Position numbers and translations under genes: made by a program. 64,000 nt of DNA from NCBI GenBank assembly GCA_021323535.1, contig JAJONO010000009.1:47444-111443 (forward strand), in the 5' to 3' direction. Source of the stretch: Bacteroidota bacterium. GTDB lineage: Bacteria > Bacteroidota > Bacteroidia > B-17B0 > Aurantibacillaceae. Numbering within the stretch: the first letter of the stretch is position 1; each line of letters opens with the position of its first letter. Below are positions 23,957-34,188 of this stretch, piece by piece. Under the pieces are notes generated by a model that saw only the letters and a program-made list of their open reading frames with translations, made no database searches and was not told where the DNA came from.

Positions 23957-26005
23957 TTATTTTAAAGTAATCGCGGATTTGAAAGGCTTGTTCATCACTT
24001 TTAATTCTGCTCTGCGATTGGCCTGATGTTCTTCTTCACTACATTCTACATTATCAGAACACTTATTTACTAATTGCGATTCTCCATACGCGTTTACCAC
24101 TATCCTGCTTTGTGGTATCCCACGTGCCACAAAATAATTTTTGATAATGTTGGCGCGTTTCGCCGAGAGCATTTTATTATAGCTTTCAGTTCCTCTTGAA
24201 TCTGCGAAGCCATTAATAATAACGCTAAGATTTTTATTTTTCTTTAAAATAGTTGTGTTTTGCTCGAGTACATTCTGAATGTTATCTTTTATTGAAGAAT
24301 TATTATAATCAAAATATAAAGAAGCAGTGTTCCAATGTAATTCAGCAAGTTCTGCCTCACTTAATAACCCGCTTTTGTTTATGTTTTCATTTGCGGTTTT
24401 AGTTGTTGATTCGGGAGTTTTTTCAGGGGTAGTTGCTGCAAGAACACCATCCCCAACCTGTATCACTTTTTCATTGCACCTGGCAACAAGACTGGTACAT
24501 GTATCACAAAAAACGATGGTCTTCACCGATACCGTATAAGTGCCTGGCGTTTTAAATCTGTGCTCAAATTTCGGATTCATTACATCTACCGGCATATTAT
24601 TCAAGGTCCAGGAATAAGATCTTACTTTGTTTGAATAGGCTTCAGGCATTTCTAAACTGATATCATATTTCATAGCGTCGTCATTTCTTGGTGTGGCATT
24701 TAAAACAAAAACAGAAATGTCGTTTTTATTACAATCTTTAACTGTGTTGATCATATAATGTACCTGGTAAATATCCATGTCTCCATAGCCACCACTTCTG
24801 CTCGAAGAATAATATCCATCCGGACTTCCTGGCTTTAACGCAAAATAAATGTCGTCTCCCGGAGAATTGATTGGTTGCCCGAGATTTTCAGGTGTGACCC
24901 ACGAACCATTTTCATAACGTGTTTTGTAAATATCATATCCGCCATATCCCGGTAATCCGTTCGATGAGAAAAACAAAGTACCGTCTTCCGCCAAAAATGG
25001 CGAATCTTCATTGTATAACGTATTAAAACTTACTAACTCCGGTGGCGACCAATCACCCTCTTCGTTTTTTACCGACCTGTAAATATCGGTACCGCCCGCG
25101 CCTTTATCTGATTCACTGGTAAAGAAAATAGTTCTTCCGTCCTTAGAAACACAAGCGTGATTTTGTAAATGTGAAAAATTAATGGATTCATCCATCTTCA
25201 CAGCGTCTTTCGAAGGATCACTGATGCTGCTCTCAAATATTTTTCCATCACGGTACAGAAATAATGTTTTATTATCTGCCGATGCCGATACGACCGATTC
25301 ATTGGTTTTATTGAACTTGCCGTTCTTTTCATATCCCGGTAATGTATATCTCACAGGTGGCGATAGTACACCGTCCTTAATTTTACAGATATACATTTTT
25401 TCAAAATAGCGACCATCTACTCCGTTCTTCTTTTCTTTCGGATCGTCCTTGCGCTGCGATGTGAAAATAATTGAGTTGTTCACATAAACAGGGCTGTATT
25501 CAGGCATTTCGGTGTTCAAAGGCTTGCCCGCGTTTTTTACCCATTGCTCCTGCGAAGGATTTACTTCGGTATGGTTCATGGCATATTTACAATCCGCGAT
25601 TCGCTTGGTAAGAAACGCGTCATAATCCGGATTATCGGGATTATTGTAAGGAATGGCTTTACTATAGAAATACAAAGCGCGTTCGTAATTCCCAACATGA
25701 TGATAGCTCTTTCCGAGATCGTAATTAAGTTTCATCATCGTTTTCTTAGGACTTTTCTCAACCGCTTTTTCAAGATAAGGAATCGCTTTTTCGTGCTGTT
25801 CCATGTATTCCGATAACACAACTCCTTTTCCCGCGTTGCCATAATAAGAATCTTTATTATCGCTAAGGATCTGGTCGTAATATTTCAACGCTTTATTAAA
25901 ATCCGATTGTTCCACCGCCATCGCGGCTTTTCTCAACAACTTCTTTTCCTGCGAACAGGAAACCGCTATCATAGCCGCACATAACATTAATATTATTTTT
26001 TTCAT
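23957..26005 (-). CDS. OmpA-family lipoprotein with TPR, PD40 beta-propeller and PKD domains
   Basis: This is a 682-residue protein from ATG 26005, which gives the lipoprotein signal MKKIILMLCAAMIAVSC. Residues 25-155 are tetratricopeptide repeats (NKALKYYDQILSDN; GNYERALYFYSKAI), 165-410 PD40/WD-like propeller blades (FTSESDKGAGGTDIYRS; FFSSNGLPGYGGYDIYK), 425-520 a PKD-like fold, and 560-682 an OmpA peptidoglycan-binding domain with GFADSRGTESYNKMLSAKRA and NRRAEL. The layout resembles PorE of the type IX secretion system, which however has a carboxypeptidase-regulatory domain instead of PKD. It anchors the outer membrane to peptidoglycan. The promoter motif is back to back with that of the 26096 gene. 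Confidence 0.88.
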   Translation of the reverse strand: MKKIILMLCAAMIAVSCSQEKKLLRKAAMAVEQSDFNKALKYYDQILSDNKDSYYGNAGKGVVLSEYMEQHEKAIPYLEKAVEKSPKKTMMKLNYDLGKSYHHVGNYERALYFYSKAIPYNNPDNPDYDAFLTKRIADCKYAMNHTEVNPSQEQWVKNAGKPLNTEMPEYSPVYVNNSIIFTSQRKDDPKEKKNGVDGRYFEKMYICKIKDGVLSPPVRYTLPGYEKNGKFNKTNESVVSASADNKTLFLYRDGKIFESSISDPSKDAVKMDESINFSHLQNHACVSKDGRTIFFTSESDKGAGGTDIYRSVKNEEGDWSPPELVSFNTLYNEDSPFLAEDGTLFFSSNGLPGYGGYDIYKTRYENGSWVTPENLGQPINSPGDDIYFALKPGSPDGYYSSSRSGGYGDMDIYQVHYMINTVKDCNKNDISVFVLNATPRNDDAMKYDISLEMPEAYSNKVRSYSWTLNNMPVDVMNPKFEHRFKTPGTYTVSVKTIVFCDTCTSLVARCNEKVIQVGDGVLAATTPEKTPESTTKTANENINKSGLLSEAELAELHWNTASLYFDYNNSSIKDNIQNVLEQNTTILKKNKNLSVIINGFADSRGTESYNKMLSAKRANIIKNYFVARGIPQSRIVVNAYGESQLVNKCSDNVECSEEEHQANRRAELKVMNKPFKSAITLK

Positions 26006-26027
26006 GATACTTGTTTTTAATACCCTT

Positions 26028-26043
26028 AAAAAAAAGAATGCCA
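26028..26043 (-). promoter_or_regulatory. Sigma-54-like promoter motif for the OmpA-family gene
   Basis: Minus strand TGGCATTCTTTTTTTT, 38 bases before the ATG at 26005. With the next entry it forms a perfect inverted repeat (AATGCCA, six bases, TGGCATT). Confidence 0.5.
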
Positions 26044-26049
26044 TTGCGC

Positions 26050-26065
26050 TGGCATTTGTTTTGTA
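26050..26065 (+). promoter_or_regulatory. Sigma-54-like promoter motif for the 26096 gene
   Basis: TGGCATTTGTTTTGTA, 46 bases before the ATG at 26096. The -12 part is TTGT, close to the TTGC consensus. Confidence 0.5.
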
Positions 26066-26095
26066 GAGTAGTATTTATAGTTAAAAAAACTGAAA

Positions 26096-26311
26096 ATGAA
26101 AACATTGGCAATCATACTCATCGTTGCAGGGAGCGTAATGATGATAATCACCGGAATAAACATTGTTACAAAAAAAGAAGTTGTCGATCTCGGAAAAATT
26201 GAGATCAATAAAACAGAAAACAATCCAGTACAATGGTCGCCCATCATTGGCGGCGTTATATTAGGCGCCGGTTTAATTCTTCTGCTGGCAGGAAAGAAAA
26301 AAGGGATCTGA
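26096..26311 (+). CDS. Small two-helix membrane protein
   Basis: This is a 71-residue protein with helices at residues 3-25 (AIILIVAGSVMMIITGINIV) and 47-65 (IIGGVILGAGLILLLAG), a polar loop of about 20 residues between them, and a basic end (KKKGI). Both termini are therefore likely cytoplasmic. The pattern is typical of small uncharacterised Bacteroidota membrane proteins. It is divergent from the OmpA-family gene and shares a mirror-image promoter pair with it. Confidence 0.65.
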   Translation: MKTLAIILIVAGSVMMIITGINIVTKKEVVDLGKIEINKTENNPVQWSPIIGGVILGAGLILLLAGKKKGI

Positions 26312-26410
26312 TTCGTGTAGACTTTATTTCTCCATAAAGCATAAATCACCCCACAAACTTTCATATTAAGAAGGTATCGATTTTGAAATGTCTGATTTAA
26401 AACTAAAAAT

Positions 26411-27070
26411 ATGGCCACTCACGGAACAACAGCAAACGCGAAACTAAATATCAATCACAAAGTACAAGGACGGATCTTTAAAAATGACTTTCTCGAAAGT
26501 CTAACTAAAAGTTCTCCCCGCATAACAATTGCGTTTTATTCATTGATGATCATTTCTTTTTGGATGTTCAGTTACAAGTTTTCACAACTCAATTTCTGGC
26601 AAACAGTTGGTTTCTATTTCGGTGGGATTATTACCTGGACGTTAATGGAATATATTTTACACCGTTATGTTTTTCATATCGACGAATATTTTCCCGCAAT
26701 GAAGCGCCTGCATTACATGATCCACGGTGTGCATCACGAAAATCCGCGCGATCAGCAACGGCTCTTCATGCCACCTGTTCCCGGAACCATTATTGCTTCT
26801 CTTCTTTTCGGTTTCTGGTTTTTAATTCTTGGGTCCAACGCTTTTGCTTTCATGGCAGGAATTACTAACGGTTATCTCTTGTACTCCTATATTCATTTTA
26901 CCGTTCACACCAAGCCAAGTAAATTGTTTTTTCATAAACTCTGGGTACACCATCTCAAACATCATTATAAATATCCCGATAAAGCGTATGGTGTTTCTTC
27001 ACCTATATGGGATATTATTTTTAAAACCATGCCCCCTGAAAATCCGAACGAAACCAGGCACTTCTCTTAA
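26411..27070 (+). CDS. Fatty-acid hydroxylase / sterol desaturase family protein
   Basis: This is a 219-residue membrane protein. It carries the histidine clusters of the di-iron fatty-acid hydroxylase superfamily: HRYVFH, HYMIHGVHHE, HFTVH and WVHHLKHHYKYPD. The order and spacing fit the fatty acid 2-hydroxylase (FA2H/Scs7) branch, as does GVSSPIWDIIFKT. Four hydrophobic segments surround the metal site. It probably hydroxylates membrane lipid acyl chains at C2, which would be relevant to sphingolipids or ceramides in Bacteroidota. It stands alone and is followed by a hairpin. Confidence 0.88.
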   Translation: MATHGTTANAKLNINHKVQGRIFKNDFLESLTKSSPRITIAFYSLMIISFWMFSYKFSQLNFWQTVGFYFGGIITWTLMEYILHRYVFHIDEYFPAMKRLHYMIHGVHHENPRDQQRLFMPPVPGTIIASLLFGFWFLILGSNAFAFMAGITNGYLLYSYIHFTVHTKPSKLFFHKLWVHHLKHHYKYPDKAYGVSSPIWDIIFKTMPPENPNETRHFS

Positions 27071-27080
27071 CTAATAATGA

Positions 27081-27117
27081 AAAATGTAAAGCCTGTTAAC
27101 CGGAATATTTACATTTT
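27081..27117 (+). terminator. Probable terminator
   Basis: AAAATGTAAA and TTTACATTTT form a 10-bp AT-rich stem with a 17-base loop. The stem is weak in GC. Confidence 0.45.
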
Positions 27118-27119
27118 CC

Positions 27120-27155
27120 GTTATCCTGTCATCCCTGAGCAAAGTCGAAGGCTTA
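27120..27155. repeat. Dispersed intergenic repeat fragment
   Basis: The sequence GTCATCCCTGAGCAAAGTCG followed by AAGG is a form of the CCTGAGC..GTCGAAGG element seen between genes in many Bacteroidota and other genomes. A related sequence lies at 34088-34167. Confidence 0.5.
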
Positions 27156-27177
27156 CATTCCTATTTTCCTGGTCCTC

Positions 27178-27194
27178 TGGCACCATTCTTGCGT
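27178..27194 (+). promoter_or_regulatory. Sigma-54 promoter (full consensus) before the giant kinase
   Basis: TGGCACCATTCTTGCGT matches the sigma-54 consensus (TGGCAC, five bases, TTGC) completely. The transcription start would be near 27204, leaving a leader of about 120 nt before ATG 27326. A weaker TAGCTTTA element at about 27268 could be a second, housekeeping promoter. Confidence 0.65.
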
Positions 27195-27325
27195 CCTGAA
27201 AATTGTAGCAAATATTCCCCAAATTTGATATTTATCAACAATAGAGCCACTTCCAGAGATTTCGCATTAGCTTTATAGTTCACCCCCACAATAGGGAAAA
27301 ATTGTTGAAAAAAAAAACCATAGGC

Positions 27326-30300
27326 ATGGCTACATCCAAAAAACTAAAAACAGGAAACGGCGGCAACGGCGCTCACGCTATCGAAGCGCCTGTAACCAAA
27401 AAGGTAAAAGGAAAAAAACTGACCCCGCTTCAGCAAAAAGTCCTGAACGGAAATAATGGTCACGGAAACGGCCATACCAACGGTCATTCCAAAAACGGAA
27501 ATCATGGTGATATTTCATTTGGTCACTCCTCCGAATCACTTAGCGCGAGTGTGCTTCTCGAGATCCTTACACAGATGCGCAAAGGAAATTTCGATGTGCA
27601 CATGCCCATCGATAAAACCGGGATGAGCGGAAAGATCTGCGATACACTCAACGAGATCATTACCATTAACAAAACACTCGTAAAAGAATTTTCGAGAGCC
27701 AGAAATACCATTGGCCGCGAAGGAAAACTTAACCAGCGTATTGTGCTTAACGATGCGCAGGGCGAATGGAAAAACGGCGTGGAAGATCTCAACGCCCTCG
27801 TTAGCGATCTTGTGTATCCTATCCGTGAAATTGACCGTGTAATTTCCGCCGTAGCCAAAGGAAATTTATCACAGCAAATTCCGATCGAGATCAGTAGCCA
27901 TCTTCTCGAAGGAGAATTCGCGCGTATTGCCAAAGAGGTAAACGACATGGTGAAGCAGCTCAACCTCTTTACTATGGAGGTAACGCGTGTTGCCCGTGAG
28001 GTAGGTTCTGAAGGGAAACTAGGGGGACAAGCAAAAGTAAAAGGTGTTGCCGGTGTGTGGAAAGAACTAACCGATTCTGTAAACCAGATGGCAGGTAACT
28101 TAACAGCACAGGTACGTAATATCGCCGATGTAACAACAGCGGTAGCAAAAGGTGACTTATCCAAAAAAATTACGGTAGACGTAAAAGGAGAGATCTTCGA
28201 GTTAAAGAACACGATCAACACCATGGTGGATCAGCTCAACTCGTTCTCATCGGAGGTAACACGTGTGGCCCTTGAAGTAGGTACCGAAGGAAAGCTCGGC
28301 GGACAAGCACAGGTAAAAGGTGTTGCCGGTACGTGGAAAGATTTAACTGACTCTGTAAATCAAATGGCATCGAACTTAACGGGCCAGGTGCGTAACATCG
28401 CCGAAGTAACAACTGCGGTTGCGAATGGTGACTTGTCACGTAAAATTACAGTGGATGTAAAAGGGGAAATCCTCGAGTTGAAAAAAACGATCAACACAAT
28501 GGTGGATCAGCTCAACTCCTTTTCATCAGAAGTAACACGTGTTGCGCGCGAAGTAGGTTCGGAAGGAAAACTCGGCGGACAAGCGCAGGTAAAAGGCGTG
28601 GCCGGTGTATGGAAAGATCTTACCGATTCAGTGAATCAGATGGGATCCAACTTAACATCACAGGTGCGTAACATCGCCGAAGTAACAACCGCGGTGGCGA
28701 AAGGAGATTTATCACGCAAAATTACAGTAGATGTAAAAGGAGAAATTTTAGAATTAAAGAAAACGATCAACACCATGGTGGATCAGCTGAACTCATTCGG
28801 TTCAGAGGTAACACGTGTGGCACGCGAAGTAGGTTCGGAAGGAAAACTCGGCGGACAAGCGAATGTAGAAGGTGTTGACGGTATATGGAAAGATCTTACT
28901 GATTCAGTGAATCAGATGGGTTCTAACTTAACAGCGCAGGTGCGTAACATTGCCGAAGTAACAACTGCGGTGGCGAAAGGAGATTTATCACGTAAAATTA
29001 CGGTAGACGTAAAAGGAGAGATCCTCGAGTTGAAAAAAACGATCAACACGATGGTGGATCAGCTCAATTCGTTCGGTTCCGAAGTAACACGTGTTGCACG
29101 TGAAGTAGGTTCGGAAGGGAAATTGGGCGGACAAGCCGACGTACCGGGTGTTGACGGAGTCTGGAAAGATTTAACTGATTCTGTGAATCAGATGGGTTCT
29201 AACTTAACAGCCCAGGTGCGTAACATTGCCGAGGTAACAACCGCGGTAGCAGGTGGCGATTTATCACGTAAAATTACAGTAGATGTAAAAGGAGAAATTC
29301 TCGAATTGAAGAACACGATCAACACGATGGTGGATCAATTAAATTCCTTCGCTTCCGAAGTAACACGTGTGGCTCTCGAAGTAGGTACAGAAGGAAAACT
29401 CGGCGGACAGGCAACAGTAGAAGGTGTTGGTGGTACATGGAAAAACTTAACAGACTCTGTGAATCAGATGGCCGGTAACTTAACTGACCAGGTGCGTAAC
29501 ATCGCCGAAGTAACAACGGCGGTTGCGAAAGGAGATTTATCACGCAAAATTACAGTAGACGTAAAAGGAGAAATTTTAGAATTAAAAAATACGATCAACA
29601 CCATGGTGGATCAGCTGAACTCGTTCGGTTCAGAAGTAACACGTGTAGCACGCGAAGTAGGTTCGGAAGGTAAACTTGGCGGACAAGCAACCGTAGAAGG
29701 TGTTGACGGAATCTGGAAAGATCTTACTGACTCAGTAAATCAGATGGGCTCTAACTTAACAGCCCAGGTGCGTAACATTGCCGAAGTAACAACCGCGGTG
29801 GCGAAAGGAGATTTATCACGCAAAATTACTGTTGACGTAAAAGGAGAAATCCTTGAATTGAAAAACACGATCAATACGATGGTGGATCAGCTCAACTCAT
29901 TCGGTTCAGAGGTAACACGTGTTGCACGTGAAGTAGGATCGGAAGGAAAACTCGGCGGACAAGCCGATGTACCAGGCGTTGCAGGAACATGGAAAGATTT
30001 GACCGACTCTGTAAATAAAATGGCGTCGAACTTAACAGGTCAGGTTCGTAACATTGCCGAAGTAACAACGGCAGTTGCGAATGGCGACTTGTCACGTAAA
30101 ATCGCGGTAGACGTTAAAGGAGAAATTCTCGAATTAAAAAATACGATCAACACCATGGTGGATCAGCTCCGTGGATTTGCTTCCGAAGTAACACGTGTTG
30201 CCCGCGAAGTAGGTACGGAAGGAAAACTAGGTGGACAAGCACACGTACCTGGCGTTGCAGGAACATGGAAAGATTTAACGGACTCTGTGAACCAAATGGC

Positions 30301-33300
30301 CGGTAACTTAACAGCACAGGTACGTAACATTGCCGATGTGGCCATCGCTGTGGCAAATGGCGACTTATCTAAAAAAATTACGGTTGACGTGCGTGGTGAG
30401 ATCTTACAGTTAAAGGAAACTTTAAATACAATGGTGGATCAGCTTCGCGGTTTCGCATCGGAAGTAACACGTGTGGCACGCGAAGTAGGTACAGATGGTA
30501 AACTCGGCGGACAAGCGTTCGTGCCGGGCGTTGCAGGAACATGGAAAGATTTAACTGACTCTGTAAATCAGATGACAGGTAACTTAACATCGCAGGTACG
30601 TAACATCGCTGAAGTAACAAAAGCGGTGGCTGCCGGCGACTTATCAAAAACAATTACGGTTGACGTAAAAGGCGAGATCTTCGATCTTAAAAACACGATC
30701 AACAAAATGGTGGATCAGCTCCGCGCATTTGCTTCTGAAGTAACGCGTGTTGCCCGTGAAGTAGGTACCGACGGTAAACTCGGCGGACAGGCTTATGTGG
30801 CCGGTGTTGCAGGAACCTGGAAAGATTTAACGGATTCTGTAAATATGATGGCTACCAACTTAACATCGCAGGTACGTGGTATCGCCAAGGTTGTAACATC
30901 GGTAGCAACCGGAAATTTACGTCAGAAATTATCTATCAACGCTAAAGGCGAAGTGGCGCAGCTAACAGATACGATCAACGAAATGATTGAAACACTCGCA
31001 GTGTTCGCCGATCAGGTAACTAACGTTGCCCGTGAAGTAGGTGTTGAAGGAAGATTGGGCGGACAGGCCAACGTGCCGGGCGCATCAGGGATCTGGAAAA
31101 ACTTAACGGAGAACGTAAACCAGCTTGCCGAAAACTTAACAACCCAGGTACGTTCCATCTCTGAGGTGGCTTCAGCGGTAACGAAAGGTGACTTAACCCG
31201 TAACATCCGTGTAGATGCAAAAGGTGAAGTGGAAGAATTAAAAGATACCATCAACCAGATGATCACCAATCTCCGCGAAACAACATTACTCAACCAGGAA
31301 CAAGATTGGTTAAAATCAAACCTTGCGAAGTTTACACAAATGTTACAGGGACAAAAAGATCTTCAGACCGTAGCAAAACGTATCCTTTCAGAATTAGCAC
31401 AGGTGGTAACCGCACACTACGGAGCATTTTATATTCTATCTACCGAATCGGAAGTTGCCAAGCTAAAACTCTTCGCGGCTTACGCGTATAAATCGGAAAA
31501 ACATATACCGAAAGAATTCCCTATCGGCGAAGGACTTGTTGGACAATGCGCGCTTGAAAAAGAAAGAATTATTCTTTCTAACGTTCCTAATGATTACGTA
31601 AAAGTTTCATCAGGATTAGGAAAAGCAAAACCATCGAACCTTATCATTCTTCCTGTATTATTCGAGAACAACGTAAAAGCGGTTATCGAATTAGGATCGC
31701 TGGATAGCTTTAGTCAGACTCACCTTGACTTCCTCGGACAGTTAACAGAATCGATCGGAATCGTGGTAAACACAATCGAAACAAACTCACGTACAGAAGA
31801 ACTTCTTACACAATCTCAATCACTCGCCGGAGAATTAAAGATCCAGCAGGAAGAGTTAAGAAGAACAAACGACGAACTCCAGGACAAAGCTCTCCTCCTC
31901 GTAAAACAGAAAAACGAAGTGGAAGCCAAAAACAAAGAGGTGGAAGAAGCGCGCCGCTCTCTCGAAGAAAAAGCAGAACAGCTTACACTTACATCAAAAT
32001 ACAAATCTGAGTTCCTCGCTAATATGTCGCACGAGTTACGTACACCACTCAACTCGCTCCTCATTCTTGCACAACAGCTCTATGAAAATGCCGAAGGTAA
32101 CTTAAATGAGAAGCAAACCCGTTACGCGAAAACGATCCACTCATGTGGTGATGACTTATTGCAGCTCATCAACGACATCCTCGACTTATCAAAGATCGAG
32201 TCAGGATTTATTTCCGCCAACATTTCCAACATCCGTTTCTCAGAAATTTCGGCATTTGTTGAAACTACATTCAAACCAATTTCAGAAGCAAAGAACTTAC
32301 GTTTCAAAATTGAGATCGACCCTGAATTACAGAATACCTCTATAGACACCGATTCTCAACGCTTAAACCAGATCCTCAAAAACCTGTTATCGAACTCGTT
32401 CAAGTTTACCGAGAAAGGCGAAGTAAAACTGAAAATATTCAGCGCGCAAAAATCGTGGAAAGCAGGTAACGTCACTTTAGATAAAGCGGAAAAAGTAGTT
32501 GGATTCTCCATTGTAGATACGGGTATCGGAATTCCGGTGGATAAACAAACCATTATCTTTGAAGCGTTCCAGCAGGCAGAAGGATCTACATCTCGTAAAT
32601 ACGGCGGAACAGGCCTTGGTCTCTCCATTAGCCGTGGACTCGCCGAACTACTTGGCGGAACCATTGAACTGGACTCAGAAGTTGGAAAAGGAAGTACGTT
32701 CACACTCTATATCCCTATGGATCCTGTGGCAGAACATGCCGTACCTAAATTCGAAAATCTCAGAACAGAGAAAAAGGATCTCGACGCTATCCTTAATACC
32801 CTTAACATGACCGAAGAAGGTATCGAGATTAAAAAACTGGAAGGCGTTGATGAAATGATCAACGAAACCGGCGACGACAGAAACAACATCGCTCCAAATG
32901 ATAAAGTGGTTCTTGTTGTAGAAGATGATCTCCGCTTCGGAAAAATTATGGTAGACAGGGCACATGAAGACGGATTAAAAGTGGTGATCGCTACCAATTA
33001 TGTTGAGATCTTCAATTACGTGGCGCGTTTCTCACCATGCGCTATCACATTAGATGTAAAACTTCCTGATACCAACGGATGGAAAGTATTGGATCTTCTT
33101 AAGAACGATCTTAATTACAGGCACGTTCCAATTCACCTCATCTCCGGAGAAGAAAATGAGGTACTGGCCCTGAAACGCGGCGCGAGAAGTTTCCATCTTA
33201 AGCCTTTAAACAAGGATCAGCTGGATGATCTGTTCAAAGACATAATTGATTTCAGTAATAAAGAAAAACGTCAGCTTTTGGTTATAGAAGATAATGAAAT

Positions 33301-34078
33301 TGAATCTTCACAGATCATAAAATTATTACAGGAAGATAACATTGACATTACAACGGCTAACACCGGTAAAATGGCGCTTGACCTTTTGAAAGAAAAACAG
33401 TTTGATACGATCATCCTGGATTATACATTACCTGACACTTCCGGAATTGAGCTCATTAATAAAATGAACAAGAACAGGAAAAAAGTGCCACTCGCGCCAA
33501 TCATTATTTACTCCGCGAAAGATTTCTCGAAAGATGAATTATCGCAACTAAATAAAATTTCAAGCAGCGTAGTATTAAAAGATGTTCATTCGCTCGACCG
33601 CTTACTCGAAGAAACAATGATGTTCTTACATGTGGATTACTCGAAATTCAGCGTAGAGAAACGTCGTATCATGGAAAACATCCGTATGAAGAACGATATT
33701 CTCTCGGGTAAAAAAGTACTGGTAGTGGATGACGATGTGCGTAACCTGTTTGCCATTACAACCGTGTTTGAACGTTACAACATTAACGTGATCACAGCCG
33801 AATCGGGTAAAGAAGCCATCAATATCCTGATGGAGCCGGCAAACAATGTAGAGATGGTACTCATGGATATTATGATGCCCGAAATGGACGGCTACGAAAC
33901 CATGCAGAAAATAAGAAGGGAACATAAGAACAACACACTTCCTATTATTGCGGTAACAGCTAAGGCGATGAAGGGCGACAGACAGAAATGTATTGAAGCC
34001 GGCGCATCCGACTATATTACCAAACCACTAAAGATGGATCAGCTCTTATCAATGATGAGGATCTGGTTCCATAAATAA
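27326..34078 (+). CDS. Giant poly-HAMP hybrid histidine kinase with three receivers
   Basis: This is a 2250-residue soluble protein from ATG 27326; it has no membrane segment. Residues 1-70 are a Lys-, then Gly/Asn/His-rich tail. Residues about 80-1315 are 14 HAMP-type units, 12 of them near-copies of 92 residues sharing [36 protein letters not shown] and INTMVDQL. Then come a GAF domain (1333-1491), a coiled coil, HisKA with His1569 in [11 protein letters not shown], HATPase with [11 protein letters not shown] and [10 protein letters not shown], and three receivers with Asp1910, Asp2032 and Asp2181. The layout is that of group III (Nik1/Hog-type) kinases and their bacterial relatives, which sense osmotic or envelope stress by twisting of HAMP stacks. 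A receiver-kinase follows 110 bases downstream. TTG 27302 is an alternative start. Confidence 0.93.
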   Translation: MATSKKLKTGNGGNGAHAIEAPVTKKVKGKKLTPLQQKVLNGNNGHGNGHTNGHSKNGNHGDISFGHSSESLSASVLLEILTQMRKGNFDVHMPIDKTGMSGKICDTLNEIITINKTLVKEFSRARNTIGREGKLNQRIVLNDAQGEWKNGVEDLNALVSDLVYPIREIDRVISAVAKGNLSQQIPIEISSHLLEGEFARIAKEVNDMVKQLNLFTMEVTRVAREVGSEGKLGGQAKVKGVAGVWKELTDSVNQMAGNLTAQVRNIADVTTAVAKGDLSKKITVDVKGEIFELKNTINTMVDQLNSFSSEVTRVALEVGTEGKLGGQAQVKGVAGTWKDLTDSVNQMASNLTGQVRNIAEVTTAVANGDLSRKITVDVKGEILELKKTINTMVDQLNSFSSEVTRVAREVGSEGKLGGQAQVKGVAGVWKDLTDSVNQMGSNLTSQVRNIAEVTTAVAKGDLSRKITVDVKGEILELKKTINTMVDQLNSFGSEVTRVAREVGSEGKLGGQANVEGVDGIWKDLTDSVNQMGSNLTAQVRNIAEVTTAVAKGDLSRKITVDVKGEILELKKTINTMVDQLNSFGSEVTRVAREVGSEGKLGGQADVPGVDGVWKDLTDSVNQMGSNLTAQVRNIAEVTTAVAGGDLSRKITVDVKGEILELKNTINTMVDQLNSFASEVTRVALEVGTEGKLGGQATVEGVGGTWKNLTDSVNQMAGNLTDQVRNIAEVTTAVAKGDLSRKITVDVKGEILELKNTINTMVDQLNSFGSEVTRVAREVGSEGKLGGQATVEGVDGIWKDLTDSVNQMGSNLTAQVRNIAEVTTAVAKGDLSRKITVDVKGEILELKNTINTMVDQLNSFGSEVTRVAREVGSEGKLGGQADVPGVAGTWKDLTDSVNKMASNLTGQVRNIAEVTTAVANGDLSRKIAVDVKGEILELKNTINTMVDQLRGFASEVTRVAREVGTEGKLGGQAHVPGVAGTWKDLTDSVNQMAGNLTAQVRNIADVAIAVANGDLSKKITVDVRGEILQLKETLNTMVDQLRGFASEVTRVAREVGTDGKLGGQAFVPGVAGTWKDLTDSVNQMTGNLTSQVRNIAEVTKAVAAGDLSKTITVDVKGEIFDLKNTINKMVDQLRAFASEVTRVAREVGTDGKLGGQAYVAGVAGTWKDLTDSVNMMATNLTSQVRGIAKVVTSVATGNLRQKLSINAKGEVAQLTDTINEMIETLAVFADQVTNVAREVGVEGRLGGQANVPGASGIWKNLTENVNQLAENLTTQVRSISEVASAVTKGDLTRNIRVDAKGEVEELKDTINQMITNLRETTLLNQEQDWLKSNLAKFTQMLQGQKDLQTVAKRILSELAQVVTAHYGAFYILSTESEVAKLKLFAAYAYKSEKHIPKEFPIGEGLVGQCALEKERIILSNVPNDYVKVSSGLGKAKPSNLIILPVLFENNVKAVIELGSLDSFSQTHLDFLGQLTESIGIVVNTIETNSRTEELLTQSQSLAGELKIQQEELRRTNDELQDKALLLVKQKNEVEAKNKEVEEARRSLEEKAEQLTLTSKYKSEFLANMSHELRTPLNSLLILAQQLYENAEGNLNEKQTRYAKTIHSCGDDLLQLINDILDLSKIESGFISANISNIRFSEISAFVETTFKPISEAKNLRFKIEIDPELQNTSIDTDSQRLNQILKNLLSNSFKFTEKGEVKLKIFSAQKSWKAGNVTLDKAEKVVGFSIVDTGIGIPVDKQTIIFEAFQQAEGSTSRKYGGTGLGLSISRGLAELLGGTIELDSEVGKGSTFTLYIPMDPVAEHAVPKFENLRTEKKDLDAILNTLNMTEEGIEIKKLEGVDEMINETGDDRNNIAPNDKVVLVVEDDLRFGKIMVDRAHEDGLKVVIATNYVEIFNYVARFSPCAITLDVKLPDTNGWKVLDLLKNDLNYRHVPIHLISGEENEVLALKRGARSFHLKPLNKDQLDDLFKDIIDFSNKEKRQLLVIEDNEIESSQIIKLLQEDNIDITTANTGKMALDLLKEKQFDTIILDYTLPDTSGIELINKMNKNRKKVPLAPIIIYSAKDFSKDELSQLNKISSSVVLKDVHSLDRLLEETMMFLHVDYSKFSVEKRRIMENIRMKNDILSGKKVLVVDDDVRNLFAITTVFERYNINVITAESGKEAINILMEPANNVEMVLMDIMMPEMDGYETMQKIRREHKNNTLPIIAVTAKAMKGDRQKCIEAGASDYITKPLKMDQLLSMMRIWFHK
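27978..31290 (+). repeat. 12 tandem 276-bp repeats within the kinase gene
   Basis: The DNA encoding the HAMP array repeats with a strict 276-bp period (92 codons) without an indel between units. Units in the middle (for example those starting near 28530, 28806, 29082, 29634 and 29910) are nearly identical even at third codon positions, while the last two units are clearly diverged. The pattern indicates duplication plus homogenisation by recombination. Confidence 0.9.
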
Positions 34079-34087
34079 TATCTTGTT

Positions 34088-34167
34088 GTAATTGCTCGTC
34101 ACCCTGCTGCGCCGTCGGCAAGACTTTGGCGGCCGGGGGAGCGGAGTCGAAGGGCAAGAGCAATTAC
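34088..34167. repeat. 80-bp imperfect palindrome between kinase genes
   Basis: The ends GTAATTGCTC (34088-34097) and GAGCAATTAC (34158-34167) are perfect inverted copies. The interior is GC-rich, contains CACCCTGCTGCGCCG and GGAGTCGAAGGG, and is unlike the surrounding coding DNA. It resembles the dispersed element at 27120. Transcribed, it would fold into a long hairpin between the two kinase genes and could reduce expression of the second. Confidence 0.7.
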
Positions 34168-34188
34168 AATAGAAAATAAAACTGAACT

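Noticed and set aside
23957..26005. PorE of the type IX secretion system
   Set aside because: TPR, propeller and OmpA domains fit, but a PKD-like domain replaces the carboxypeptidase-regulatory domain and no other Por genes are nearby; left as OmpA-family protein.
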